The translations under genes were made by a program, and so were the position numbers. This document shows positions 51,395-60,784 of a stretch of 64,000 nt of DNA, one piece after another. Origin of the DNA: CBDBBY01 sp965203795. GTDB taxonomy: Bacteria; Pseudomonadota; Alphaproteobacteria; Rhodobacterales; Rhodobacteraceae. The notes beneath the pieces are model-generated. The model ran no database searches. It saw only the letters and a program-made list of their open reading frames with translations, and was not told where the DNA came from. The stretch's first letter is position 1. Every line of letters starts with the position of its first letter. The stretch lies in assembly GCA_965203795.1 (NCBI GenBank), contig OZ241915.1, forward strand, positions 1,860,001 through 1,924,000. Direction: 5' to 3'.

Positions 51395-53925
51395 GGATCG
51401 CCGCGGCAGCAAGGATCGCGAGGCGGGAGCTGCGGGGCGGAATCAAGGGGTTCAGGATCCTTCTCGCCTGCCTCGCGATCGGCGTCGCGTCCGTGGCCGC
51501 CGTCGGATCCGTCCGTACCAGCATCGAGCAAGGAATGGCGCGGGAGGGCGCGTCGCTGCTCGGCGGAGACGCCGAAATCGAGTTCACCTACCGCTTCGCC
51601 GACGAGGCCGAAACGGAATGGATGAACGCCGCCGCCGAGACCGTGTCGGAAGTCGTGGAATTCCGGTCGATGGCCACCGCCGGCGCAGGCGGCGAGGCGG
51701 CTCGGGGGCTGACGCAGCTGAAGGCCGTCGACGGGGAGTACCCGCTTTACGGAACCGTCGAGCTTCAGCCGCCCATCTCTCTCGAGGAAGCGCTGTCCAC
51801 GCGGGACGGCCTCCCTGGAGCGGTGATGCACCCCACGCTCGCGGATCGCCTCGGCATGGTTCCCGGGGACGCTTTCAGCCTCGGCACGAAGGAGTTCCGG
51901 CTGTCGGCCACGCTGGAAAGGGAGCCCGACAGCGCGACCGCGGGCATCGGGCTCGGCCCCCGCACGATCGTGCTTTCCGAGGATTTGGAAGGCACGGGGC
52001 TCATCACGCCCGGCTCGCTGTTTTCGACCAAGTACCGGATGATCCTTCCCGAGTCCGCCGATCTCGGAGCATTGAAGACGGAGGCAGAGGATCGGTTCCG
52101 GGACAGCGGGCTCAGATGGCTGGACAGCCGGAACGCCTCTCCGGGTGTCAGCGAATTCGTCGCGCGCGTCGGCGCGTTCCTGGTTCTCGTCGGGCTTGCG
52201 GGGCTGGCGGTGGGCGGAATCGGCGTGTCCGCCGCGGTGAAGAGCTATCTCGAATCGAAAACCGAAGTCATCGCGACTCTCAAGTCGCTAGGCGCCGAAC
52301 GCGGGACCATCTTTGCGGCCTACCTGCTCCAGGTCGGCGCCATGATCGCCGCCGGAATCGCCGTCGGGCTGCTGATCGGCGGAATCCTGCCCGTGGCCGT
52401 CGCGCCCCTTATCGAGCCTATCCTTCCGCTTCCGGCGGATTTCGGCATCCACGCGGGGCCGCTCGCGGAAGCGGCCCTTTACGGCGCGCTGACCGGATCG
52501 GTGTTCGCCCTCTGGTCGCTTTCGAGAACCGACAACATTTCGGCCGCGGCGCTGTTCCGCGACATGGCGGAAAGCAACCGAAGCGCGCCGTCGCCCGCAC
52601 TGCTGATATCCATCGCGGCACTCGCTGCGGCGCTGGTCGCGTGCGCGGCGGCGCTTTCGGGCATTCCGAGGCTTACGCTGTGGGCGGCCGGCGGAATCGC
52701 CGGCACGCTGGCGGCGCTGGCCGCCGCCTCCTACGCGGTGCGCTGGGCGGCAAAGCGCATTGCAAGAACCGGCCTGATGCGCGGCCTGACCACCGCGAGG
52801 CTGGCGCTGGGGTCCATCGGCGGCCCGGCTTCGGAAGCGACTTCAGTGGTGCTGTCGCTCGGCCTCGGCCTGTCCGTACTGGCGACGATCGGGCAAATCG
52901 CTTCGAACCTCAACAATGCGATCGCGGAGGATCTTCCGCAGAACGCCCCGTCGTTCTTCTTCATCGACATCCAAAGCGACCAGCTTTCGCAGTTCCAAGA
53001 GCTCGCCGACGGAATCGAAGGCGTCACGGAAGTCGAATCGGCGCCCATGCTTCGAGGAATAATCACCCGCATCAACGGCGTTCCGGCCGCGGAGGCCGCC
53101 GGCGAGCACTGGACCCTGCAGGGAGACCGCGGCGTCACCTATTCGAACCGCCCGCCGGAAGGCACCACCATCACGGAAGGGGAATGGTGGCCGGAAGACT
53201 ACTCCGGGCCGCCGCTGGTGAGCTTCAGCGACGAGGAAGCGCGGGAGCTTGGACTCGCGATCGGCGACAGCTTGACGATCAACATACTCGGGCGGGACAT
53301 CGAGGCGGAGGTGTCCAGCTTCAGGGTCGTCGACTTCCGCAACGCCGGGATCGGCTTCATCCTTTCGCTGAATCCGGGCGCATTGGCCGGCGCGCCCCAC
53401 ACCCACATCGCGACCGTGTATGCCGACGGCGAAGCCGAACAGGAGATGTTCCGGAGCGCGACCTCCGCCTTTCCAAATGTCACCGCGATCAGCGTGAAGG
53501 AGGGAATCGAGAGGGTCGCGGGCGTGCTCTCCAGCCTCGCTGCCGCCATCACTTACGCCTCTTCGGCGACCCTGCTGACCGGCTTCGTAGTGCTTATCGG
53601 CGCCGCTGCCGCAGGACAGCGAGCGCGAGTCTTTGAATCGGCGGTGCTGAAAGCCGTCGGCGCGACCAGGGCAAGGATCCTTGCGGGACTGGCGGCCCGG
53701 TCAGCGATTCTGGGCGCCGCGTCGGGCCTTGTGGCGATCGTCGCCGGCGGCGTGGCGGGATGGGCGGTCATGACTTTCGTCATGGACTCCGGCTTCGCTT
53801 TCGAACCCGTTTCGGCGGTTTCAATCGTGTTCGGCGGCGCGACGGCTTCGCTCGTCGCGGGGCTGGTGTTCGCAATGGGCCCGCTGAATGCCAGCCCGTC
53901 GCGTGTTCTGCGGGCCAAGGAGTAA
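51391..53925 (+). CDS. ybbP: FtsX-like ABC permease (YbbP family)
   Basis: The 844-residue membrane protein has an amino membrane anchor (FRILLACLAIGVASVAAVGS), a large periplasmic domain and ten predicted spans in two FtsX-like blocks (about 260-430 and 725-830). The second block includes LLTGFVVLIGAAAAGQRARV followed by FESAVLKAVGATRARIL. It forms an exporter or lipoprotein/lipid-handling complex with the YbbA-like ATPase. It starts inside the ATPase stop (ATGA), and a long in-register open frame upstream is a shadow. Confidence 0.88.
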   Translation: MRIAAAARIARRELRGGIKGFRILLACLAIGVASVAAVGSVRTSIEQGMAREGASLLGGDAEIEFTYRFADEAETEWMNAAAETVSEVVEFRSMATAGAGGEAARGLTQLKAVDGEYPLYGTVELQPPISLEEALSTRDGLPGAVMHPTLADRLGMVPGDAFSLGTKEFRLSATLEREPDSATAGIGLGPRTIVLSEDLEGTGLITPGSLFSTKYRMILPESADLGALKTEAEDRFRDSGLRWLDSRNASPGVSEFVARVGAFLVLVGLAGLAVGGIGVSAAVKSYLESKTEVIATLKSLGAERGTIFAAYLLQVGAMIAAGIAVGLLIGGILPVAVAPLIEPILPLPADFGIHAGPLAEAALYGALTGSVFALWSLSRTDNISAAALFRDMAESNRSAPSPALLISIAALAAALVACAAALSGIPRLTLWAAGGIAGTLAALAAASYAVRWAAKRIARTGLMRGLTTARLALGSIGGPASEATSVVLSLGLGLSVLATIGQIASNLNNAIAEDLPQNAPSFFFIDIQSDQLSQFQELADGIEGVTEVESAPMLRGIITRINGVPAAEAAGEHWTLQGDRGVTYSNRPPEGTTITEGEWWPEDYSGPPLVSFSDEEARELGLAIGDSLTINILGRDIEAEVSSFRVVDFRNAGIGFILSLNPGALAGAPHTHIATVYADGEAEQEMFRSATSAFPNVTAISVKEGIERVAGVLSSLAAAITYASSATLLTGFVVLIGAAAAGQRARVFESAVLKAVGATRARILAGLAARSAILGAASGLVAIVAGGVAGWAVMTFVMDSGFAFEPVSAVSIVFGGATASLVAGLVFAMGPLNASPSRVLRAKE

Positions 53926-53978
53926 GGGCGCGGCCCGCCCCGGGGCATTGCAGCCATGCGATTCGGGCCTTCGGGAGC

Positions 53979-54046
53979 GCGCCGAGCACGACCGACGCCC
54001 GAGCCATCGGAACAGGCTCGCCGCTCCCCGAAAATGGGATGCGCCC
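53979..54046 (-). repeat. Fragment of the MITE-like repeat
   Basis: Read on the minus strand, about 66 bases (starting GGGCGCATCCCATTTTCGGG) match the left end of the element at 2902 with few mismatches, through GGCTCGGGCGTCGG. Only one end is present. It lies in the 228-base gap between ybbP and glnD. Confidence 0.6.
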
Positions 54047-54153
54047 GCACGGAACGCCCGGATTGCCCCGTCTGCGCAAGGCAGTTACTGCTTGCATTGC
54101 GACCGCCGCCGAAAGAAACTAGCGCACGCGGCAGGCTGAGCACGGCAATTGAC

Positions 54154-57036
54154 ATGAAACAACGCGGCATCTTTGGCGCGCGCGGCGATGCCGCGACCAA
54201 TGCAGGTTCGGGCCAAGCTACCATCGAGGTGGCGAAACCGCTCGAGAACCTGCTCCTCCCGGCGGAAGAGATATACGACGCGGCGGCCGTGTCGGAGGTT
54301 CTGGAGAAAGCGGTGGCGCGGGCCACCGGCGCGGATCAGATCCGCAAGGCGGCGGTCGAGGAGCTGGCGGCGCGGCGCGAGGCCGGGATGAGCAAGATCT
54401 CCGCCAAGAACCTCGACGCCTGCAAGCTGTCCCCGTTCGCGTCGCTCAGAACGGTGCGCGCCTACGCGCATTTGACTGACGGCATCATGAAGACCGTGCT
54501 GGATCTCGCGACCGGGCCGCTCGACCCCACGGTCAGCACCCAGGAGCCGCTCACGGTAGCCGCGGTCGGCGGGTACGGGCGCGGTGAGATGGCGCCTCAG
54601 TCCGATGTGGACCTGCTGTTCCTGAATTCAGGCAAGATCACGCCTTGGATGGAAGGCGTCATAGAGACGGCGCTCTACATCCTTTGGGACCTGAAGATGA
54701 AGGTCGGCCACTCCTGCAGATCGATCAAGGACTGCATTCTGCTCGGCCGGGAGGACATGACCATCAGGACGGCCCTGCTCGAGCACCGGTTCATTTACGG
54801 AGGCCAGGACCTCGCCGTCGACCTCCACGAGCGCCTCTGGAAGGAGCTGTTCAAGAACACGGGGCCTGAATTCGTCGAGGCGAAGCTTTCCGAGAGGGAC
54901 GAGCGGAATCTCCGGCAGAACGGAAACAGGTACCTTCTCGAGCCGAACATCAAGGAAGGCAAAGGCGGACTCAGGGACCTTCAGACGCTGTTCTGGATCA
55001 TGAAGTACCTCCACCGGGTCAGCGAGGCCCGCGAGCTGATCGATCTTGAGGTGTTCACGATCGAGGAGCTCGAGAAGTTCATCAGCGCTGAATCCTTCCT
55101 CTGGGCGGTGCGCTGCCACCTGCACGACATCGCGGGCCGCCCGCAGGACCAGCTCCACTTCGACGTCCAAGGGGATGTCGCAGAAATGCTCGGCTACGAG
55201 GACTCGGCGGAGCGCGGCGCGGTCGAGCTGTTCATGCAGGACTATTTCGGCCACGCCACGGACGTGGGCGAGCTGACGCGGATCTTCCTCACGAAGCTCG
55301 AGGAGCAGCATGTCAAGCGGGAGCCGGTCGTGGTCGGGCTGCTCCGGAGCGCGGGGTTCAAATTCGGAAGCAAGGTCGCCGAGGGATACCGGAACAATCG
55401 CGGCCGGCTCGACATCATGGACCACGACGAGTTCCTGAAGGATCCGCTGAACATACTGCGCCTGTTCCAGGAGGCGCTGAAGACCGGCCTGCTCATCCAC
55501 CCGGACGCGATGCGGCTGATCGCGTTGAACCTGCACCTGATCGACAACGCCTTCAGGCAGAATCCCGAAGCCAACAGCATCTTCATCGACCTGCTCGTGG
55601 GCTACGGCAATCCCGAGCGGGCGCTCAGGCGGATGAACGAGCTCGGCGTGCTGGGGATGTTCATCCCGGAATTCCGCGAAATCGTGGCGATGATGCAGTT
55701 CGGATCGTACCACCATTTCACGGTGGACGAGCACACGATCCAATGCATGTCGACGCTGGCCCAGATCGAGCGCGGCGAGCTGAAGGAGGACCTGCCGGTC
55801 GCCTCCGGGATCCTGGAGCAGGGCGTCGACCGGCGCGTGCTGTACGCCGCGATGCTTCTGCACGACATCGGCAAGGGCCGGCGGGAGGACCATTCGAAGC
55901 TCGGCGCAAGGATCGTGAAGGGGCTGGCTCCCAGGCTGGGCTTCGACGAGAACGAATCAGAGCTGGTGGAGTGGCTGGTCGCCAACCATTTGCTCATGTC
56001 CGACACCGCCCAGAAGCGGGATCTTTCGGACCCGAGAACCGTGCGGGACTTCGCCCGGATCGTCGGCAACCGTTCCCGGCTCAAGCTGCTGACGGTTCTT
56101 ACCGTCTGCGACATCCGCGGCGTCGGGCCCGGCGTGTGGAACAACTGGAAGGCTCAGCTTCTCAGGGATCTGTACAGCCACACCCACCAGGCCCTCACGG
56201 ACGGACGGACGGACGAGGACGCGCCCGACATCGGCGCGGAAGAGGCAAGGACGCGTTTCAAGGAGGCGATGAAGGACTGGGACGAGGAACGGCTCGGCGC
56301 GGAACTGGCCCGCCACGACGATCCGTTCTGGCGCGGGCTTCCGACCGACGCCCATGTGGCATTCGCCGAGCTTCTCGACGGGATTTCGCCCGGCGAGATC
56401 CGCGTCGATTCGAAGCTCAACGTCGGCAGGGACGCGACCCGGACATGCTTCGCGATGCAGGACCATCCCGGCTTGTTCGCCCGCTTTGCCGGAACCGTCG
56501 CTCTCGCGGGCGGCAATATCGTGGACGCGAAGGCGTTCACGAGCTCCGACGGCTATTCGACTGCGGCATTCTGGCTTCAGGATCAGAGGGGCAAGCCCTT
56601 CGGCGAGGCCAAGGTCACCCGACTCAAGAAGATGCTTGAGCGCGAGATGAAGGGCGAGGTCGACACGATGAAGCAGGTCGCGGACCGCGACAAGCTTCGG
56701 AGCCGGGCGCCGGACGCCAGGCGGGCGCAAAAGATCCGGATCCCCACCGAGATCACTTTCGACAACGAAGGCTCGGAGATCTACACGATCATCGAAGTGG
56801 ACACCCGCGACCGTCCCGGCCTCCTCTACGATCTCGCGCGCACCATGTACGCGGCGAACGTCCAGATCGCCAGCTCGGTCATCGCCACTTACGGAATCCA
56901 AGCGGTCGACGTGTTCTACGTGAAGGACATGGCCGGACTGAAGCTGCACTCGCAGTCGAGGCGCGATGCGCTGAAGAAGAAGCTTGAGAACGCCATCGAA
57001 CTGGGCGCGCGGAGCTTCGGAATCGAAACGGAATGA
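54154..57036 (+). CDS. glnD: Bifunctional uridylyltransferase/uridylyl-removing enzyme GlnD
   Basis: GlnD senses glutamine and modifies the PII proteins. The 960-residue protein has the nucleotidyltransferase motif GGYGRGEMAPQSDVDLLFL (139-157, with D151 and D153), and a GlnD linker region (NIKEGKGGLRDLQTLFWIMK). The HD hydrolase domain has HDIGKGRREDHS (from about 570), and two ACT domains follow (DHPGLFARFAGTVALAGGNI at about 768 and DRPGLLYDLARTMYAANVQI at about 883). All domains are intact. ATG 54154 is used; the frame is open upstream through the repeat fragment, which is unlikely to be translated. Length matches alphaproteobacterial GlnD. Confidence 0.94.
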   Translation: MKQRGIFGARGDAATNAGSGQATIEVAKPLENLLLPAEEIYDAAAVSEVLEKAVARATGADQIRKAAVEELAARREAGMSKISAKNLDACKLSPFASLRTVRAYAHLTDGIMKTVLDLATGPLDPTVSTQEPLTVAAVGGYGRGEMAPQSDVDLLFLNSGKITPWMEGVIETALYILWDLKMKVGHSCRSIKDCILLGREDMTIRTALLEHRFIYGGQDLAVDLHERLWKELFKNTGPEFVEAKLSERDERNLRQNGNRYLLEPNIKEGKGGLRDLQTLFWIMKYLHRVSEARELIDLEVFTIEELEKFISAESFLWAVRCHLHDIAGRPQDQLHFDVQGDVAEMLGYEDSAERGAVELFMQDYFGHATDVGELTRIFLTKLEEQHVKREPVVVGLLRSAGFKFGSKVAEGYRNNRGRLDIMDHDEFLKDPLNILRLFQEALKTGLLIHPDAMRLIALNLHLIDNAFRQNPEANSIFIDLLVGYGNPERALRRMNELGVLGMFIPEFREIVAMMQFGSYHHFTVDEHTIQCMSTLAQIERGELKEDLPVASGILEQGVDRRVLYAAMLLHDIGKGRREDHSKLGARIVKGLAPRLGFDENESELVEWLVANHLLMSDTAQKRDLSDPRTVRDFARIVGNRSRLKLLTVLTVCDIRGVGPGVWNNWKAQLLRDLYSHTHQALTDGRTDEDAPDIGAEEARTRFKEAMKDWDEERLGAELARHDDPFWRGLPTDAHVAFAELLDGISPGEIRVDSKLNVGRDATRTCFAMQDHPGLFARFAGTVALAGGNIVDAKAFTSSDGYSTAAFWLQDQRGKPFGEAKVTRLKKMLEREMKGEVDTMKQVADRDKLRSRAPDARRAQKIRIPTEITFDNEGSEIYTIIEVDTRDRPGLLYDLARTMYAANVQIASSVIATYGIQAVDVFYVKDMAGLKLHSQSRRDALKKKLENAIELGARSFGIETE

Positions 57037-57071
57037 CCGGGGCCACGTTTCCGCCAGCCTGCTGACCGGCA

Positions 57072-58517
57072 ATGGGGAACGGGATCGTCGAGACGGCCGC
57101 CGCGCTGATCGGCCGGCGCAACATCCGAACCGACGCTTCCGCATGCGAGAAGTACAACCACGACAGCACCGGCGAGTACAGGGGCAAGTGCCTAGCGGTC
57201 GCCCTGCCCTCCTCCGCCGAGGAAGCGGCCGCGCTGCTCGCGTTGGCGAACGAAACGTCCACGCCGGTCGTTCCGTTCGGCGGCAATACCGGGGTTTCCG
57301 GCGGAACCGCAGTCGGCCCGGGCGGCGACGCGCTGGTTCTTTCGCTCGAGCGCATGGACCGCATCCGGTCGATCAGCGCCGAAACCCGAACCGCCGTCGC
57401 AGAAGCCGGCGTCGTTCTGGAAAACCTGCAGGACGCGGCGTCGCGTGAAGGGCTTTCCTTTCCGCTAAATCTGGGCGCCCGAGGCAGCTGCACCATCGGG
57501 GGCAACCTCTCGACGAATGCCGGCGGCTCGAACGTCCTGAGGCACGGCAACGTGCGCTCGCTCTGCCTCGGCATCGAGGTCGTCACGCCTCAAGGCCGAA
57601 TCATGGACCTGATGACCAACCTTCACAAGGACAACAGCGGCTATGCGCTCAAGGATCTGTACATCGGCGCGGAGGGGACGCTGGGGATCATCACTGCCGC
57701 GATACTGAAGCTGTTTCCGATGCCTAAGGCGCACGCGACCGCGCTGGTGGGGACCCGCAGCCTGTCCTCGGCCCTGCGACTCCTCAACCGGCTCCAGTCG
57801 GCGTCCGGCGGCTCGGTCGAGGCGTTCGAGTACATGCCGGACGGCTACATGCGAAATCTCCGCATCCGGTATCCCGATCTGAAATCGCCGCTCGGCGAAC
57901 GCCATCCGGTCTGCCTTCTGATCGAAACCGCCGCGACGTCGGAAGCCGACGCGGCCGCGGACGGGGAAGGCGTTGTCGCCGTAGAGCGGCAGCTGCAGGA
58001 GTTCCTTTCGGACGCCCTTGAATCCGGGGACGCGGATGACGCGGTCGTCGCTGCGAACGAGCGCCAGCGCCGCGACATCTGGAAGATCAGGGATGTGGCC
58101 TTCGAGGTTTCGAACATGCGGCATCCCCTCGTCCACAACGACATCGCGCTGCCGCTGGACAAGGTCGAGCCTTTCGTTCTCAGAATGGAATCGGCGCTTC
58201 CGGCGGTGGCCCCCGGCGCCGAGAGCATCACGGTCGGCCATCTCGGCGACGGCAACCTGCACTACAACGTCTGGCTCGACAGGTGCGCGGATCCGGCGGA
58301 CGAGCGGCTGCGCGACGCGGTCATGGACGCCGTCGAGGACGCCGCGCACGAGCTCGGCGGCACGTTTTCGGCCGAGCACGGCATCGGGGCCTCCAAGCTC
58401 GGCACCATGGCGCGCAGGAAGGATCCCGCGGCACTGTCCGCCATGCGGGCGATCAAGAAAGCGCTCGATCCGAACGGGATCATGAACCCGGGCAAGGTCA
58501 TTCCGATGCCAACCTAG
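57072..58517 (+). CDS. FAD-linked oxidase, GlcD/D-2-hydroxyglutarate dehydrogenase type
   Basis: The 481-residue flavoprotein of the VAO/PCMH family has a PCMH FAD-binding domain with VPFGGNTGVSGGTA (about 75-88), LGARGSCTIGGNLSTNAGG and YIGAEGTLGIITAA. The FAD-oxidase carboxy domain has VGHLGDGNLHYNVW, GTFSAEHGIGASKLG and LDPNGIMNPGKV. Members oxidise D-lactate, glycolate, D-2-hydroxyglutarate and similar acids. The gene begins 36 bases after glnD and is probably co-transcribed. Its last 225 bases are repeated at 60785-61009 with about 20 mismatches. Confidence 0.92.
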   Translation: MGNGIVETAAALIGRRNIRTDASACEKYNHDSTGEYRGKCLAVALPSSAEEAAALLALANETSTPVVPFGGNTGVSGGTAVGPGGDALVLSLERMDRIRSISAETRTAVAEAGVVLENLQDAASREGLSFPLNLGARGSCTIGGNLSTNAGGSNVLRHGNVRSLCLGIEVVTPQGRIMDLMTNLHKDNSGYALKDLYIGAEGTLGIITAAILKLFPMPKAHATALVGTRSLSSALRLLNRLQSASGGSVEAFEYMPDGYMRNLRIRYPDLKSPLGERHPVCLLIETAATSEADAAADGEGVVAVERQLQEFLSDALESGDADDAVVAANERQRRDIWKIRDVAFEVSNMRHPLVHNDIALPLDKVEPFVLRMESALPAVAPGAESITVGHLGDGNLHYNVWLDRCADPADERLRDAVMDAVEDAAHELGGTFSAEHGIGASKLGTMARRKDPAALSAMRAIKKALDPNGIMNPGKVIPMPT

Positions 58518-58810
58518 TCGGGACGCCGCCACCTGTGCAGGGGCAGGAAACCGATCCCCCAGGTCACGAATTCCATCGCCTCGGAACGGGAATTCAGTCA
58601 GTTACACGATCCCGCGCTGACGCGGATCGGAAGGAATCCCTTCCTGATCTTCAGAAATCCCGGAGATTGCGGGGCAAGCGACCTGAAGCACGAGAACGAG
58701 CATTTCGTTCCATCCGAGTGGCGTCCGGCTGAACTGTAGCTTGGAACTCTCGCCGAGCACTCGATTGATGACAAGTTCGAGCTGGCTGCAGGTCCGGCAA
58801 ATCAACAACC
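58509..58810. other. Left part of small island, no gene supported
   Basis: About 300 bases after the FAD oxidase. A plus-strand frame with FSQLHDPALTRIGRNPFLIF and KHENEHFVPSEWRPAEL reads protein-like, but it has no start and I do not recognise it. It may be the tail of a lost gene. Confidence 0.35.
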
Positions 58811-59233
58811 CTACCTCCCAACTGATCTCAGGTCCAAGGACGGAGGAGTCTTGAACAGGCCCCGTGCAATAAACCCTACCAAACCAATCGCGGAAGCGGC
58901 GGTACTGCCCACCAAGAGCGCAAGAACTTCCCCCGGGAGTTCAAAGGGCAGCCATGGCACATGAAGACCGGAGGCGATGATAAGCATTCCGACTACAGCG
59001 GCGTAGCTATAGAGAAACCTCAGGATACGAGATGCGTAGCTTTCCCGCAGCTTTCGATCAGATTCAACATCATCAATTCTGGCCCGCGTCAACTCGTTAT
59101 CAAGTTGACGCGAACGCAACTCAGTACGTTCGAATTGATCTGGCCCATCCGGTTCACTGATCGCCTTTGCCTCCTCGACGCTCCGCCGTAAAACGGAGCG
59201 CGGATCAATACTGCTAGGACCTTGGCTCGGCAA
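58811..59233 (-). CDS. Two-helix membrane protein, putative effector partner of the Panacea protein
   Basis: The 140-residue protein has a charged, probably helical amino part (about 14-68, rich in Arg/Glu/Asp) and then two hydrophobic segments: FLYSYAAVVGMLIIASGL (73-90) and LPGEVLALLVGSTAASAIGL (99-118) followed by VGFIARGLF. The second segment resembles a recurring motif in small membrane proteins of defence and toxin loci (LIGSTTANVIGLF-like), from memory. Its start overlaps the upstream gene's end by 20 bases, so it is translationally linked to the DUF4065 protein. A membrane-acting toxin is a reasonable guess; no function is proven. Confidence 0.65.
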   Translation of the reverse strand: MPSQGPSSIDPRSVLRRSVEEAKAISEPDGPDQFERTELRSRQLDNELTRARIDDVESDRKLRESYASRILRFLYSYAAVVGMLIIASGLHVPWLPFELPGEVLALLVGSTAASAIGLVGFIARGLFKTPPSLDLRSVGR

Positions 59234-59693
59234 GTTCTTGGAAATGTTTCTTAATCATGGATGAAGGGATGTACTGATCCTGCCCGTCGCCGTTTCGATA
59301 TACGGTACGCCACGGAGTCCCTTTCCTATGAGTGAGAGCTGAAAGCTGGAAAGCTTCCAAGTGCTTGTATTCCTGATACACCGTCCCAACCATCTGCCTA
59401 TCTTCATCGTTCCATCCTTGAGGCGTAGAGCCGGGGTACGGGGCTATTTTGGCATCAGGAATCTTGTTTGTCACAGGATACGGTCCAGTATAGCGAAGGT
59501 TGTCCCAGATTAGCCGGTAGACGGGACCAAACTTCCAAGCCTCTGGATCGTCGATGGTAAGGGTCCGATCCCTGAACGCCAATGTCCAGCCATGCGAGAT
59601 ATACACGAGCTTTTGAATATGCATGTGGGTGAGCGGTTTCTCCTTCGACAAGGAGATCAACTCATTTGCAGCTTGGGTGGACCATACTGGCAT
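59214..59693 (-). CDS. Panacea-domain (DUF4065, SocA-like) antitoxin
   Basis: This 159-residue protein has the DUF4065/Panacea domain: SLSKEKPLTHMHIQKLVYIS, then HGWTLAFRDRTLTIDDPEAW, KFGPVYRLIWDNLRYTG and a helical carboxy half ending in IPSSMIKKHFQELA. Panacea domains are known to act as hyperpromiscuous antitoxins, each paired with a different toxin gene, and SocA proteins are proteolytic adaptors. It is the first gene of the pair, with the membrane protein second. Codon use looks less GC-biased than the housekeeping neighbours, consistent with recent acquisition. Confidence 0.85.
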   Translation of the reverse strand: MPVWSTQAANELISLSKEKPLTHMHIQKLVYISHGWTLAFRDRTLTIDDPEAWKFGPVYRLIWDNLRYTGPYPVTNKIPDAKIAPYPGSTPQGWNDEDRQMVGTVYQEYKHLEAFQLSALTHRKGTPWRTVYRNGDGQDQYIPSSMIKKHFQELAEPRS

Positions 59694-60110
59694 GTCAATT
59701 TTCTACCCAAACCCGGGAATGGAGGAATGAACTACGCATTACTCACGCCTTGCAGTCATGAGCAACAGCAAATGCATTGTCCGGGTTCAACATTTTTGGA
59801 TTGCCTAGGTCTCGTTGCCTGCTCGTTTCGCTTGGCAGGATATTCGGCTGCTCAGGAATGCAGCCTACCCTGCTGCCTCCACGCTTGCCTCGTAAGCTTG
59901 GCATAGCGCAGGCGCATACATTCCACGGAAGCGCCGATCACCAACGCACTCCAAGTAGCCAAGCCCGTCAGGGCGAGCCGGATCGTGTCCTGTTGAATCG
60001 ATGCTCAGATCCCTTTCGTCCTTTTCCATGCCGACCTTCGCCTGCACTCCCTGTCAGCTTTCACGCTCCCTGTACACTACAATTCCAAGTGCCTCTTTCG
60101 TGCGCTCCCG
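59694..60110. other. Island interior, no gene supported
   Basis: About 420 bases, less GC-rich than the flanks. The promoter of the Panacea pair should lie near 59694-59760. Short frames exist, but none has a start with ribosome binding site or a recognisable family. Confidence 0.45.
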
Positions 60111-60347
60111 CTACGAACTCCAGTCCTTCTCTTCGATCACCTGAGTCATCTCGACGCCAGTTGTAGTGATGACGCGCACTGCGACGCGACCGCTCTTCGG
60201 TCGGACGAACGGTCCACTCGCCGTTTTCGTCACGTACTGCCAGAGCTCAGAGTTGATCCTCGCCCCGAGTTTGCGTTTGACCGCCTGAACTTGATCATCT
60301 TCCTTTCCATTCGGGAAGTGGATCCTTCGCGCGTAGAATCCCTTCAG
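60111..60347 (-). pseudogene. C-terminal remnant, probably of a site-specific DNA methyltransferase
   Basis: The minus strand encodes RIHFPNGKEDDQVQAVKRKL, then INSELWQYVTKTASGPF and PKSGRVAVRVITTTGVEMTQ to the stop at 60111. The PF-x-x-PKSG(R/K)(V/I)AVKVI-x-x-x-G-x-E pattern is the usual end of type III/Mod-like methyltransferases as I recall them. Everything upstream is replaced by an IS1182 fragment, with the frame accidentally continuous. The assignment is moderate. Confidence 0.45.
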
Positions 60348-60577
60348 GTCGTGCACGATGCCGAGCAGGAACCCTGTCAGCATCAGGCGGACAGCCGTCT
60401 CCAGATCGATCCCCGGACGCCCGCCGCGGGCGCAATGGCGGCCGGCGACATCGTCGTGCAGCCAGCGGGATCGAGAACCCGGTCGACGCGCGCAAAGATG
60501 TGGTCGTCCGGAACCAGCTGCTCAAGCGACCCGGCAACGAACAGCTCCAGCTGGGGCAGCGGCCTGCGCTTCAGCAT
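60348..60577 (-). pseudogene. IS1182-family transposase, 5' remnant
   Basis: The start at 60577 encodes MLKRRPLPQLELFVAGSLEQ followed by LVPDDHIFARVDRVLD. After a frameshift near 60475 it continues WLHDDVAGRHC and GRPGIDLETAVRLMLTGFLL to GIVHD. This is the amino end of IS1182-type transposases, cut at 60348. The rest is missing. Confidence 0.75.
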
Positions 60578-60784
60578 GCCGTGGCTCTCCCCGTTCCCAC
60601 AACAACATCATGTTCCAAGAATCACGGAACAAGGGGGTTTCAACAGCCTCATATGCTTCCTTTCCCGACCCTCCATCGACATCCATTTTGCCTCCTCCAG
60701 TAGGCAGATTTGGCACCCGCCACAGAGTGTGTCTGCCGGATCAAAGGAATTCCGATGCCCGCAGCGCCCCGCTGACACGACAGA

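Noticed and set aside
53956..54153. 66-codon upstream extension of GlnD
   Set aside because: It runs through the repeat fragment and a low-complexity stretch; ATG 54154 gives a normal GlnD length.
59865..60047. Small hydrophobic peptide frames upstream of the Panacea gene
   Set aside because: A frame with LALTGLATWSALVIGASV looked like a membrane peptide, but it has no start codon or ribosome binding site.
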